From: Xanthostigma xanthostigma
Taxonomy: Eukaryota; Arthropoda; Insecta; Raphidioptera; Raphidiidae
Assembly: GCA_963575645.1 (NCBI GenBank)
Contig: OY754470.1
Span: forward strand, 50,561,201 to 50,625,200
Direction of reading: 5' to 3'
Length of the DNA stretch: 64,000 nt
Shown here: piece after piece, positions 22,557 through 35,217 of the stretch
Position numbering within the stretch: position 1 is the first letter of the stretch
How the letters are laid out: the number at the start of each line of letters is the position of its first letter
Notes under the pieces: model-generated
What the model was told of the DNA's origin: nothing
The model's input: the letters and a program-made list of their open reading frames with translations, nothing else
The model's database searches: none
Translations under genes and position numbers: made by a program

Positions 22557-23590
22557 CAGGGCCCTCGCGCCCTATAGTGCGATGCGTGCGACGCACGCGG
22601 GCGGCACATTCAAGGGGCGGCAAATGGCCTGGTTGTGTTATGTTTTTTGTACTGTATAGAAAAAATATATAACTGATATTATATCAATTTTATTCAAGCC
22701 TGCGTAAAAACTCTTACGAGTAGTTATTTATTTTTTAATGAAATTCGAATTCGAAATATTTCGCGCGCAATTTTCTATTTGATAGTTAATTCACATCAGC
22801 GCGTAGACAGGGCGCCCCTATTGGGAGACTCCCGCGTATGTGTATATCTTGAATTTTCCTGTCGATTCCTGCAAGAGTGCGAGTGAAGTAAAGTACTTTT
22901 CAATCAACAAAATACTTTTTTACGTAAGACTTGTGCACCTGAATGATATAATTGATAATATATTCTATCCCTCATGTGAGTGCAGTACGGAAAAAATTGC
23001 AGGTTAATTTCAGGGGATTCACATTCAGTCGTAATGGTATTTATGTTTTTATTAATTGCACTGGTATTCATTTTTCCTAATTGATAAACTAATGATTATT
23101 TTGACTTAATGAATTCTCTCAGCTCAGCGGTGAAACTAAATTTGTGTCTCATTACGACAGGAGAAGAACGCCGTGAAAAATCGCACGGAGTAAACTGTTT
23201 TTGTAGAGAACAGTTTACTCCCCGGAGTGATTTTTTTAACGTGAAGAGAGAATTTTTGAAATTCACTCTGCAGTACGAGTGAATTTTCAAAATTCACTGT
23301 TTAATGTGTTTCATTTTAATTGAATATATTTCAGAATCAAATTTAGCTCTATATGTTTCAATGATTGTGTTTCGTTTGAATTATTTTACATAACAATGTT
23401 TAAATAATTTTTTTTACAGTTTACTTATATTTATAAGAAATAAAGTTTCTATTAATTGCACTTACAGTATTAGTTATTTAGGATTTTTAACGTTTTTAAA
23501 TTTGACATATCGTCTAGTGAGTTTATCCCCAATAAGGGGCGTCAATTATGAACCCGCACGCGGGCGGCGTGAGGCCTTACGAGGGCCCTG
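22557..23590. mobile_element. Non-autonomous hAT element, 1034 bp
   Basis: The ends are inverted repeats CAGGGCCCTCG (22557) and CGAGGGCCCTG (23580-23590). A perfect 8-bp target duplication TCTTTATA is present at 22549-22556 and 23591-23598, the hAT signature. GGGCGGC motifs lie inside both ends. No transposase ORF is present. Internally, 23165-23300 folds into two adjacent hairpins. The perfect duplication indicates moderate youth. Confidence 0.9.
23165..23300. repeat. Two adjacent hairpins inside the hAT element
   Basis: The first stem pairs a ggagtaaactgtt arm with an aacagtttactcc arm around a loop of about 12 nt, extended by AAAAATC/GATTTTT. The second pairs gaaattcactc-like and gagtgaatttt-like arms around ctgcagtac. 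They could be relics of nested small elements or could template hairpin RNAs. No evidence of expression is visible. Confidence 0.5.
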
Positions 23591-23598
23591 TCTTTATA

Positions 23599-25064
23599 CT
23601 TAAAATAATTGCTGCATAAGTTTAAATTGCAGAAGAATAGATTTTTGTGTGTTTACAGTGAGATATTTTGACTTTCTATAAAAATGTATAATGCAACAGT
23701 GGAAATTTTTTTTTCTTCGAAAGTCATTAATTTTTGGGTTGCATGCTTACTTTATAACCTCATAAAGGTAGTAATGAATATCAAACATTATTGTTGATTT
23801 AAACTTTAATTGTTTAATAAAGTTTATTTCCAACCCAACCAATACATCAGGCTGTCATTTTCCTTATTATCCGTGTATTCCATCCCTCATGTGTCCCTGT
23901 TATATTTGTTCTTAGCTTATGCTCCCTATCATTCAAACTTCATCGCAATTCAGCCTAATATAAAAAAACCTAGCCCTGGCTAATTACTTGTCAGAGTAAA
24001 GGCCATTTTGTTAAAAAAAAACTTTATTTGTCATTATCTCTAATTGCTTTATTAATGTCGGTTTTCTCAAAATTACGTTTTTTAACATATCTAGACGATA
24101 CGTACGTGGGTACGTACGCATCTATGTGCAGATGCAGACCAACCGACAATTGCTGTTCGCGATTTTCACATACAATTGTAGGAGTAATTATGCACTCGAA
24201 TCAATTTAAAAATGGTTCCGTTTGATAGAACAGAGAATTTCCTTTTTTCGAAAAGTTACAAATTGATTCGATTTCGTGCCAAATTAATCAATTATTTGTA
24301 TTAGCAAAACTCAGTTCCGGCGCACAAAGCAATAATAGAGCACACTACCGCTACCGGTGCAGCGGTGTTTGCAATATACTAAAAAAAAACTCTGATATAA
24401 TAGTCCTTTGAAAAGAAAACACTATTTTATAGTAGGTACAGGTACCTATATATCTACTTACAGGTAAATAAAAATACACAAATTATTGTTTAAAACCGCG
24501 CCTGTTCACCATAAAAATTGCAATAAGCATTAAAATAATGGTGAATAAAAATTTGTTTACTTGGCTACCTACTTTATATGAGATATGCTTTTAATATTCT
24601 CAATATTCTTCAGAGATCGTGGAGACAGACGCAACATGCACAAAGAATCGCTAAAACCCTTATCTTTGCTGAATACTAAAATAAATTGTCACCAAGAACG
24701 GATATTTAAAAAACTGAATACGTCTGTGGTTTTTACACTTTTTACACGTGAAGTACAACGCTTGCTGTCACACTAAACAGTGCACAAACTAGCCGACAAA
24801 GGAGTATTTATGTGCAACGCGAATCAACATATATTTAATAATTGTAATAAGGGATCTTCCATAAATAACGTCACACGTTAGGAGGTAGGGGGTCATTTCA
24901 GATTTGTGACGAACTGTGACACCAGGACAGAGGGATTCCGAGGGAGTTTAAATGTTATGATGTCACAAAGTCAAATCTTTAAAAAATATATTTTTTGATC
25001 CATGGATCGGTTGCATGTGATTGAAGTTAATTGTTAAAAAAAATTTCTCCGAATTATTAAATTA
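23599..25064. other. Gene-free intergenic stretch
   Basis: Only short, unrelated ORFs (for example 24028-24225 and 24585-24776) without recognisable domains. AT-rich. No repeat with clear ends was recognised. Confidence 0.4.
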
Positions 25065-25690
25065 CTAACGGCCCGTCCCGGTTGATACCTGTCCGCTTCG
25101 CTGGACGTAACATAATTAAATTATCACATTTAAGAACGCTGCACACGAGGCTGGAAACACTGCTAGAAACACTGCTTGGACTTCTGCTGGCCGGCAGACT
25201 GGCTACGAGGCTTGAAATGACGTCGCTGCGGGCTTTTAAAATTAAAACAGGACCTCTTTTTCTTGCTAGGTCCTTTGAGCAAGAACCAATCAGGAAGCAG
25301 TGTCTTGTCACGTGGGCGACTTGAACAAACGCCCACAAACCAACATGGCGTCATTGTGCTCAGACAACGGACACGTTTTGCTCTGTGTTTATCTGAACTG
25401 TCACTGCGCGCGCACTATGCCCAAAACAAGCTTGAAAAGACGTCTCGTGTGAAGCCAGCACATAAAACAATAAAAAAAACCAGCGCTAGAAAACTAGTAA
25501 TCAAATCTAGCAAGGAATATAGCGGCAAATCTAGCCTCGAGTGCAGTGGCCTTTGGACTTGAAACTTGGTAGGCAAATTTAAAGTATGTAGGTATATAGT
25601 ATTTTACTATTTATAATCCCTAGAAAATGGCTCAGTTAGTCAGTGAATCTGTCATTTCACAGATTTCTTTCCCTCTCTCTCTGGAAATAT
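25065..25690 (+). repeat. Dispersed repeat B with internal insertion
   Basis: The head (ctaacggcccgtcccgg) belongs to the common insect repeat start also seen at 48671, 60995, 61416 and, inverted, at 26155. The blocks gacgtaacataattaaatta, acttgaaacttggtaggc, ataatccctagaaa and cacagatttc match, in inverse orientation, 34840-34995. Relative to that copy, this one carries about 420 extra bases (about 25136-25557). That insert is bounded by imperfect inverted ends CGCTGCACACGAGGCT / AGCCTCGAGTGCAGTG and contains no recognised gene despite ORFs on both strands. Confidence 0.55.
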
Positions 25691-26088
25691 TATATTGACC
25701 TTCCCATCTACGTGACCATACACGTAACATCTCACATTCATAGTATATGTGAGGGTAGATGAAAAATCTGTTTTGGATAAGACTTGCATAGAATCCGTTC
25801 TTAAAGTGCGGGCAAAACCACTATTAGTTGTAGGCAGAACTTTTATCATAAACATAAAAAATGCCAGGGAAGGGGGTGAACAAGTTTCCGAAGGAATCGC
25901 TTAGGTCCCTGCTCACGCACTCTACACTCCTTTTTGAGTAATTCATTGACTGGACTATTTACTTTTAGGGAAAAAGTGCACGAAAGTGTCATATAGGTAC
26001 TCGAAGCTAAATAGCTTTGAGTAAATTCTATCAGAAGTCAGTTTTGTTTGTTTGTGCTTCTGAACTGATATTAGTTCAGAAGCAAACA

Positions 26089-26155
26089 GACGAAATACAT
26101 TTTGCAGAATTATATCTATCTATTGCACCCGGGTGAAACCGGGACGGATCGCTAT
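26089..26155 (-). repeat. Inverted copy of the insect repeat head
   Basis: On the minus strand it reads tagcgatccgtcccgg then tttcacccgggtgcaatag, followed by attctgcaaaatgtatttc. The same order is found at 60999-61065 on the plus strand. The remainder of the element, towards 25930, is diverged. Confidence 0.6.
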
Positions 26156-27132
26156 AATATAAAAAGCACTGCGGCTATGCCAAGTTGGGTAGGGTAATTC
26201 CAAAGAAAGTTCATTTTATTTTGTATACCTTGAATGTATAACTGTTATCGGAATAAATTATTTCTAATTCTAATGTATGTTTGGGTGTAGGAGGCAATCT
26301 CTGAAACTACTCAACCGATTTCAAATTTTTTTCCACCAATATTTAGAATGAACCTTTAGGATGGATACAGGCTATCTAGCTATATATTTATACCGCGTTT
26401 AAATAAAAGCACTTTTCGTGGAGACCAATTTTACAACGCTAGTACTAGATAATTGAAATTAACAATTTTTGTATCCTTTTAAACTTGAATAAAAAAAATA
26501 AAAATAGCGGTTGCATTAAATTTTAAACCCATAATGTAAAACAATTACTTGCTTAAATGCTAAGAATGTGCCGCAAGTCGTAATTTTCAAGTCGCACTGA
26601 AAACAGTTTTGAAGATTTTTTCTTATTTGCAACACACCCCACCATTCTTAACCTACTAAGAAAGTCAATGCATTAAAACTCTTTCAGAGCGTAAAATTTT
26701 TTACCCTGCAAAATCTTTAATTAATTAGGACAGGCATAATTAATTACGAATAAAGTGATTTCATAACCAAATAAATCACATTGTTGAGAATATTTATTTA
26801 ATTTTTTATCTGCAAAAATCTACGAAATCAGTTAATTTCGTTTATTTAGACTTTTGAAAACTGTACAGACCACATCTTATATTGAAACCATATTTAGTTT
26901 AAACAAAGGTCAAAACTATTGTCTACCTAAATCTGTAAATTATACACAAAAAAAAGGATAAATAATAATTATTATATATTAGTATTTTCTATTGCGATTG
27001 ATAAATGACATCTCAAAAATAATATAGCCAATATATAGAGCACTATAGCTATTTTGTATGCACCACCGTTGATAATAATGTAAAAAAAGTGTTAAATAGG
27101 CAGTACCCACATATTTTAAGACTTCATTATGT

Positions 27133-27180
27133 AAATATTTTCTAAAGAAAAAATCGCAATTTTTTCTTTAGAAAATATTT
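27133..27180. repeat. Perfect 21-bp stem, 6-nt loop
   Basis: The arms 27133-27153 (aaatattttctaaagaaaaaa) and 27160-27180 are exact reverse complements around tcgcaa. It lies about 800 bp downstream of the desaturase 2 stop codon. Function unknown. Confidence 0.7.
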
Positions 27181-27997
27181 AAAGCAATAATAATTAATAA
27201 TCTTGTGAAAGTGATATACTGTTCACGCGAAAGATTTAGCCAGATATGTTAACAGTCAGTCGAACGATTTATCATCGCAAACAAAATTTATTTTTCATTT
27301 ATTGCACGTACCTCCTATAAAACAGCTAATTTTCACATTATAATAAGTGTATTAATTAATTGTGATATTTTTATAGCAACGCCCACCATGCTTGTCTCTA
27401 TTGCTCATTTAAATGACTATTGGATTGGTAAAATCGATTTATTTTTGTGTTAGGTACTTTACGCCCTAGTGCGAAAAAGGTTCATTATCTATACCGCTGC
27501 ATGAAGAACAGCTATTTTATAGGCATCGTGCAAGAAGTATATTTTTTGTTCTGTACTTTAAATTGTCTAGAATCTGGATACTTTGTGACTTGTGACTGTG
27601 TTTTTTAATACATTTTCAAAATGAAATATCTGCGTCAAAACGAAATAAATTGTTCAAAATTATAGAAACATACGCGCGGACTACTGCAGTAGCCTCTGCA
27701 GAATACAAAATAGTAGTCCCGAGTTTTTAGATAAATACATTTGAAACCGTGAATTTAAAAATATTACCTAATTACAAGTTATGGCAACGCGGCTTGATAT
27801 AAATAAAATGAAATAGAAAGAATTTTCTCTGTAGAAAAATATTTTCATTTTAGCGAGTAGCTAACAATTTACAGCAAAATTTTTTTTTCCGTTTCACTGC
27901 ATTTAAATGTAGCAATTCATAAATCGCACTAGCTATATTATTAGAAACTATCAAGTTTAAATTTATTACGCAAGCTATATATACGTATAAAAATAAA

Positions 27998-30900
27998 TTA
28001 TCTCGAAACGTCGTTATCGACCGGGAATGATTTCCATTTGTCACACGACTCTTCCACTTCTTCGCCGTGTTTTCCCCAAAGTGGATGAGAACCGTCGCCA
28101 TTCTTTTCGGCAACGCGACGAACCAGTTCTTTCGAAGGATACTTCATGTCGTATGCCCAGCCTATTTTTGCGAAAACGTCTAGCCAGAAGGTGGTCAAAT
28201 TGAGACCGTAGTCACCAAGTTCGGCCGCCTTGTAGTCCCACGGGAACACGTGGTGGTAATTGTGCCAACCTTCGCCAATTGACAGAAGAGACACAAATCT
28301 ATTTTCGCTGGGACTTATGCGCCTAAAAAATATTTATCTTAATTTATAACGCTGCAATATCAACCAGTTAACAAAATAATAATAAAATTTCGGCGCACAT
28401 TTGACTGACAAAAAGGTGATCGCATTAGCAGATCTCGAGATTTTTTTAATTTAGATGCCTTTGAGGTAACATTATTAATTTTTTACATAATAATCGATTC
28501 TAGATACACCTTATATTGTATGATAGAAAATAAATACCACAAAAAACCCTCTGAAAATTTTTGATATGGTTTTGTTATTTTTTATTTAAAAACTATTTTT
28601 ACTCACTTATCGTAAGGTTTATTTCCCCAAAGATGAGCTGCACTGTTGACAAACCAAGTGAAGTTAAGTCCCAAGACGTAACGCACAACGGCCTGAGTTA
28701 GCAATGAATAATACCAACTTTCATTCCAGAAAACGACAGGGATGATCGTTGGCAAGACAAAGCAAATCAGAATTTTTATCCTAGTGAAATACCTAAAAAG
28801 TGAATAATACTGTTGATTTGTATTTCTAAACTTTATTATACGATACACAAAAGACACGTTATGCGCAAATCATCATGAAACAAATTTCAATTATGTCTCC
28901 CAATAATTAATTATTGAAATATACTCTATATCGAAGTTTACCAAACTGTGGGTTGCGACTTGCGACCCACTGTTCGATTGGGAGTCGATTTTTAATGGGT
29001 TGCGTCAAGATCTTGAATGTAATGTATAATTAATTATTATTGTGTCTCACTAAATACGTAAACTGAATGTTAATGGCGTGGTAAATTTAATAGGTGACAT
29101 TTAATTAAATTAAATGTGAAGTAAAACAAATAAAAAGATTAAAAAGCATTTTTTTTTGTAGAGACGTCTTTTTTCAGCCAGTCAAGTATTTCTGAAAAAA
29201 TCAATGCTCTAAAGATAAAGTGAGTTGCTACAGAATAGGTTTCTAAAAAGTGAATCGCAATGTTATTGCCTATTGGCTCTGTCTCAGGAGTCGTGTTCTG
29301 CGTACGATTAATAATTAAAACAGTCGCGTCCAATGCTACTTGTGTAAATATAATGTGCCATAGCTCTCCTCAACATAGAACGGCGCGCAAACTCGGCAGA
29401 AAAGCCTCTTCTAAAAGAATCCACGACGATACAGGAAACAAAGAAAATTTATGAAGTACAGATCTGTGGCAAAGATTCACTGAAATTACTGGTTATTTAT
29501 TATTTATTAGATCTGTACGTACCCGTATTTGTGAAATTGCTATATTAATTTGACATGAAACTCACCTTTGGTGAAATTGGACAACTGGATCGGCCAACAC
29601 GTCGCTCATGTCGACCAATTTACCTTTTCGGATTACTTCCGGATTTTTCTTCATCATCAACCAGCCGACGTGCGCGAAAAAGAAACCGCGCTTGGCATTG
29701 TGCGGATCGGCATCCGTTTCACTGTACTTATGGTGCACCCTGTGATCACGCACCCAATCGAAGATCGTGTTCTGCGAAACAACAGTGATCAGTTGTTGGG
29801 ATATTTCGTTTGTTACCCGACTGATCGAGAATATTTCATAATATTTCTTTTAATTTATGACTAAGCCCTTATAATAGGTAACTGATGCGACGTCATCCTT
29901 ATACTATATTATGAGATAATATATATAATCTACTCAGACTGCAATGGTTATTGTAAAACCACCCTTTTCTCTGTGACACTTTGATAGAATGATTCGTAGC
30001 TAGATTGTCAGAGTAAACCAACTGAATCCTTGACAAAATTAAAAAAAAATTATTACAATAGAGTAAGATACTAAACCTGTCCGGCAAGAGCGTAGCACAG
30101 CATCAGGATGATTCTAAGCGGCGTTCTGGCTTTATACGAACGATGACACCATAATCTATGCACACCGGCTGTCACTCCAAATCCACTGAGCCCCCCGAGA
30201 AAAAACCCTGCAACGTCAGAAATACGGATAATAAGAACCCTTAAAAAATCACACATTGTATGTATTTCGATACAAAAATAATAAAAAAAAAACTGGGAAC
30301 GCATTGTCAAACTCTGCCAACAATCTATATCTATACTTACATACTAATACCTATATAAAGCTGAAGAATTTGTTTGTTTGGTTAAACACGCTAATCTCAG
30401 GAACTACTGGTTCGAATTGTTAAAATTTGTTTTTGTTGGATAGTCCATTTATCGAGGAAGGTTTGAGTGAAATACTTTTTTTTTCATATGAAAAACTGCA
30501 GTTTCTGTGTCACTTATAATTAAAATGTGTTTTTTTTTTTTAGTTATAAGAAGAATTTACACTTACCCCATATTATTGACTTCCACTTTTGACTGTAGGG
30601 GTAGACTAAAAAAGTATAAAGTGTAAGGAAGTGGAAGATTCCAATACTGATGATGTTGTACCATATCAAAGGCATCTCAAATTCATAAAACGCTTTCTTG
30701 TTCGTTCTCGTTGAATCAATTTCCAAAGATTTGCCGCACATGGCGCTGTCGTGGCACTCGTCATTGTCATTCACAGCGCCATTTGTCTTTTTTTTATATT
30801 CCGTTTCCTCCATTTGTAATATTTTTCCCAATTTTTTTCTAAGTTGTAAATCAAACTCTTGGCCCAGTTGTGGAAGTCCGTTTGTTTTTGTTTTTATATT

Positions 30901-31065
30901 GTTCAATTTATTATTTTCATTTATAGCGGAACAATTGTTCTCATCTTTAATATTATATTTGTTTTCTATAAATATTTGTTTATTATCAGCTTCGTTCGGT
31001 TTTTTATAAAAAGTCGGTTCGAAACTTTCTCTTGTGCTATCAGCTAATATTGTTTTTGAAGGCAT
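27998..31065 (-). CDS. Acyl-CoA desaturase paralogue with long N-terminus, five coding exons
   Basis: This is a second fatty acyl-CoA desaturase. Minus-strand exons are 31065-30567, 30207-30077, 29771-29566, 28792-28607 and 28322-27998, all with GT-AG introns, giving 448 aa. The middle three exons have exactly the same lengths (131, 206, 186 bp) and phases as in the gene at 10770-13977, so the two share ancestry. The histidine boxes are HRLWCH (183-188), HRVHH (220-224) and HNYHH (361-365), with NSAAH before the last. The first ~130 residues are a hydrophilic Asn/Lys/Glu-rich extension, about 90 aa longer than in desaturase 1. The frame is open from an acceptor (ttttcag) 19 nt upstream of the ATG, so the 5' UTR is probably split. 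It is clearly diverged from the Desat1 type. Substrate unknown. Confidence 0.93.
28925..29090 (+). repeat. Probable hAT-type remnant in a desaturase 2 intron
   Basis: The stretch from 28938 (ccaaactgtgggttgcga) with a following gcgacccactg block and gggttgcgtcaag resembles the start of hAT transposons of the 'gggtcgcgaccca' type. No matching right end or target duplication is seen. A minus-strand ORF further along (29139-29333) has no domain I can name. Confidence 0.35.
30340..30471 (-). repeat. Tail of an interspersed repeat in a desaturase 2 intron
   Basis: The blocks gtttgtttg, gctaatctcaggaactactg, ggttcgaattg and ttggatagtccatttatcg match the reverse complement of 49270-49382 and of 61650-61757. 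It is therefore a 3'-tail fragment of the same repeat family, on the minus strand. Confidence 0.65.
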
Positions 31066-32044
31066 TCTGAATATGACACAGACCTGAAAATAAAATCTTA
31101 ATTTAATAATGTGTGTAAGTTTCTAGAAAAATGACAAGTCGCGGTCTATAAGAGAGACACTTATGTAGATTGTAAAAAAATGTTGTTACTAATCCCTTCT
31201 AAAAAGAGCCTATGCAACAACAAAAGAAATGAAAATCTATAAAAATGTTTGCCGGTTTGAAGGTTTGAGAAACAATTACTTCTGAATACCCCAAAGCAGG
31301 AAAAAGGTACCATACTTACGTAGCATACTTAGAGCCAGAACAAAATCAGAAAGCTATATTGTAGAAAATATCTCAATTTAATTAATTCAAAGAAACTAAT
31401 TACCTAATATTAATTTATTCGTTGCTAAAAGCCACTAATAGAACTGCAAAATAATACTTGTTAGTTTGTAATTCAATTGTTCATATTCTGATTAGCTAAA
31501 CAAAAAAATATTTATTTAGCACTGTTATTATTTATGTATGTCACGAATATATTTTATTATAACAGAATTATTTGTTGTATACTCGGTAGAAAAATTCAGT
31601 TTTTTTTGTAATAAAAAATAACATTTGTTGCTCATTGAATTTTTGTATGCCAATAAACACAAAATTAATAATAATGAATGAACAAAATATACCAAATCTG
31701 GCAATTCATAAACTACAGTTGTGACGATAAAAATATAGCTACTGATTTAGACGATGTCCGTCATTAATAATAATGTAATGCCTTATTTTAGAAAAATAAT
31801 TGTGTTGAAAAAAAATAATGATCTCACATTATATTTCAAATTAAAATTAAGACATTGTCTAAAAAATAAATGTTAGAAAATACATAAAAACATTTTTTAT
31901 GAATGCATCATTATTACCAGTTTTAAAGTAAATTGTATAATTGCTAATGATTTTAAAAACGATTTAAATCAAAGCTGATTGCGCCATATAATAATGAAAT
32001 GACGCATCAAAAGGAAAATATGAAAAGAACTTAAAAATAAAATT

Positions 32045-32220
32045 GAACCTTCTTCAAAAAAAGCCTCTAAAAACCGTAAAATAATAAAGTTTTGAGGTCG
32101 TCACCAATTTAATAACATTACCTTTTTATGTACCTAAGCACCTATGAACTTTATTAAATTGGCGCCGAACTCAAAACTTTATTATTTTACATTTTATAAT
32201 AGCCTTTATTGAAGTAGGTT
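32045..32220. repeat. Inverted-repeat MITE-like element (about 70-bp arms)
   Basis: The left arm (32048-32115) and right arm (32148-32219) share gtaaaataataaagttttga and an ccaatttaataa block in inverse orientation, separated by about 32 nt. No target duplication could be read. Non-coding. Confidence 0.65.
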
Positions 32221-34789
32221 TATTATTTTTTTTTTATTTTTCATTTGATAATGCGTAGTTTGCAAATTATTAGCCGTCTTCATTCTTAATATTTAATTAA
32301 ACTGTTGAACCGATTTATGTAAAATTTGTGTGAGACCACCCTTATTGTATGCCCTCTTAAATAGAAAAAGAAATGTCAAAATCGGTACACAAATAAAATT
32401 GTATTATACCATTTTATAACCATTTTAAATAAAATGGTGTCGAAATTTTTGAAAAATTCTAGAATTTTTTACATTTTGCCAGCTTTAGCGATTTTTAACT
32501 TGTAAATCTGTGAAATGCCATAAATAGTAAATTCCTATGTGGGAATGTAGATCTACCCATGGGCTTTCCAACTGTATCGAAAAATTCGAACATTTGTTCG
32601 CTACCATCTTACAGAAATATTTTTTTCAAGATAGCACTTTTTGACGAAAACTGGAGACATATTAGGCATGAAGTGTTCTAGTAGAAGGGTGTGCAAAAAC
32701 ATATAATTCCTGCACGCAGGAGTTGTAGATCTAACCTTGGGATTACTTTTGACATATTAAAGCAAAAAAATTACACTTCTGTCAACGCGTGTGGTGTCAC
32801 GGGTAATGGCTAGTAATAAATATTATGATATTTGCCATTCGTTTGCATGGCTATATAATATGGTTTCGAATGTAAAAAAAATACGAACAGCTGAATTTAT
32901 TTCTATTTTCAAAATATTTCCGAAACTATAAAATTTCGAAAAAATCTTTTTGTACGATAGTTAGTTTCTTGGAATAAAAATATTTGAAAAGTATACCATT
33001 AGGTATAATAAGTAAAACAACATTTGAGTGAAAACGAAAGAATATTGTGAAATTTTGAAATGTGAATTTTTGCCAAAATTAATATCATTTCCGAATTGTA
33101 GAGTTGGAATGGTAATGTATAAGAATTAGAAAAAAGGCAAAGTTCACCACACTTCTTTAAAAATCAGCTATACTGATGTTCTGCCTAAATAACTATAATT
33201 ACCAATCAGACACGTTAGTCCTAATTAGTTATTAGACCAGTATTTTAATACATTTTGTGTAGACAATTGTAGACATTAAAAGCCTAACGAAATTTAATTG
33301 TTTATTATAGAGGTATGTGTTATTAAGGTCGGTTGAAGGCTGAATTATTATAATCAAATAAACAATAATGCATAATAAAATCGACCCCTATACAAATTCG
33401 TATTGATATGTCAACAGTTTCTTTGAATATTTATTAAACTTTTATCAAATTATGTTAAATATTCTTTCTCAACAATTCGTATAAAGTCTATAAAAAAATG
33501 AAAACTTTAGATCTTGTAGATTTATAGACACTCAACAACAAAGGCCGTAAAATTTAGTCAATTGCTGTTTTTAGTTAAAAAATATTTGGGATAATATCGT
33601 AATACTGGTTATATTAATTTGGGATTAAAAAAATGATCCCGTCCTTATACTGAGATAAAAAAAAACATTAAGATCTGTGCATTTCTAAAGAAGCTATTCT
33701 CAACGAAAAATTCCTCAGAAACAGAGGTAAGCACAGCCGTCATGCGGAAAGTCAAGTTTTATTACCCCGAACACGAGTTTTCGATTCATCATTATAATAT
33801 AATATGTACTTCATTTTCCATACGGCAGTACCAACCCGGTTTTGTTGAAAATCATTTATCTTAGAGCGAATTGCTACAAAAATCATATTTTATCTTATAT
33901 TAAATAGGTTTATAATTGTTGTTTATACTTCGATAAAGGCAGCAGCTTGTGCAAGCGGCCAAAATGTACGTAGTACCTATTCATAAAAAGATTAGGTATG
34001 CGTATACTCACCAAAAAATAACGTTAAAGCACTGAAACTTAGATTGTAAGTTACTTATTTGATGTCTAAGACTCCACAAACTCTATGACAAATTTTCCAT
34101 CAGTAAGTTAAACTTTATATAGATATTATTTAAACGAAATTGCTGGTGGGAGCTGTCATTACCCAATTTGCAACACGTGAAAATATAGGTATAATATAAT
34201 ATCCACAATACAAAAAAATATGTTGCAATTTGTTGATTGTCAACGTTATTATTATAATGGCAGGATAAGACTGGGTATTGTTAATTGATTAAAATGGGAC
34301 ATAATCACTGTAATAGTTTTGTATATTTGGTACTAGGTAGGTATATCAAATAGTTGGGTATTTGAATAAAAAAAGTATTAAAATTTATTTTTTTTAATAA
34401 TTCATAATCAGTACTGAAAAGCAAAAAAAAAAAAAAATTAAAGCCATAGATAACTACCAGCAAAGTACTTATAAAATGTATCAACTTTATCAAATATTAT
34501 AGGGTGACTACTAGATTTCAATGTTGTTATGTTTTAAAATAATATACTAACGGGAAAATGAAACCTCAGCCTGAACGATGTGTGTATTTTTACTGTCAAC
34601 GTTTCGTCTACAATTTTAGACTTCTTTAGGGCTCAAAATGTGTTTTATTGCACATTGATCTTTTTTATCATTAGCCAGTTACTTTTTTGTGTTTGTTTGC
34701 CACACAATATGTTTCAATTTGTCATTATAAATCATTTTTTTTAATATTTAAGATGTTAAAAAACGTCCCAAGATATAAAAATGTTAAAA

Positions 34790-35010
34790 TAACTACATAT
34801 AATGGAAACGCATCCCACTACACAGTACCTCATGGGGGTGATGCGGAAATCTGTGTAATGGCAGATACATTGACTAACTGACTTACTTTCTAGGGATTAT
34901 GAATAATAAAATATTATACCCTACATATTAGTTTAAATTCGCCTACCAAGTTTCAAGTTTAAATGTGATAATTTATAATTGTTACGTCTATAGTGAAGCG
35001 GGTATCCTTA
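34790..35010 (-). repeat. Dispersed repeat B, copy without insert
   Basis: Reverse-orientation relative of 25065-25690. The blocks around 34860-34995 match after reverse complement (aaacttgaaacttggtaggc, ataatccctagaaa, cacagatttcc), and the ~420-bp insert of the other copy is absent. It serves as a near-empty-site comparison. Confidence 0.6.
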
Positions 35011-35112
35011 TAGTATTCGATATTCAAAGTTTTAAAATGTCAACAGATGGCTAGTGCTACGTCATCTATTGGAGTCCATAAAAAATTGCATCATTTTGGT
35101 TGACTTGAAATA

Positions 35113-35217
35113 TAAATGCTTATAAAAATATTTAGTTTTAAGCCAGTTATAGGTTATGACTTCAAACATCATAACCTATAACTGGCTTAAAACTAAATGT
35201 TTTTATAAGCTTTTATT
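35113..35217. repeat. Near-perfect palindrome (47-bp arms, 9-nt loop)
   Basis: The arm 35113-35159 is almost exactly complementary to 35169-35217. The inner 25 bp (ttaagccagttataggttatga) match perfectly. It lies just downstream of repeat B. It is a very stable predicted hairpin with no ORF. Confidence 0.75.

Noticed and set aside
25057-25562. Overlapping ORFs of 63-99 codons on both strands
   Set aside because: They overlap each other in a repeat insert with higher GC content; no domain or splice support.
30698-31047. Plus-strand ORFs opposite desaturase 2 exon 1
   Set aside because: Antisense shadows of the N-terminal coding exon.
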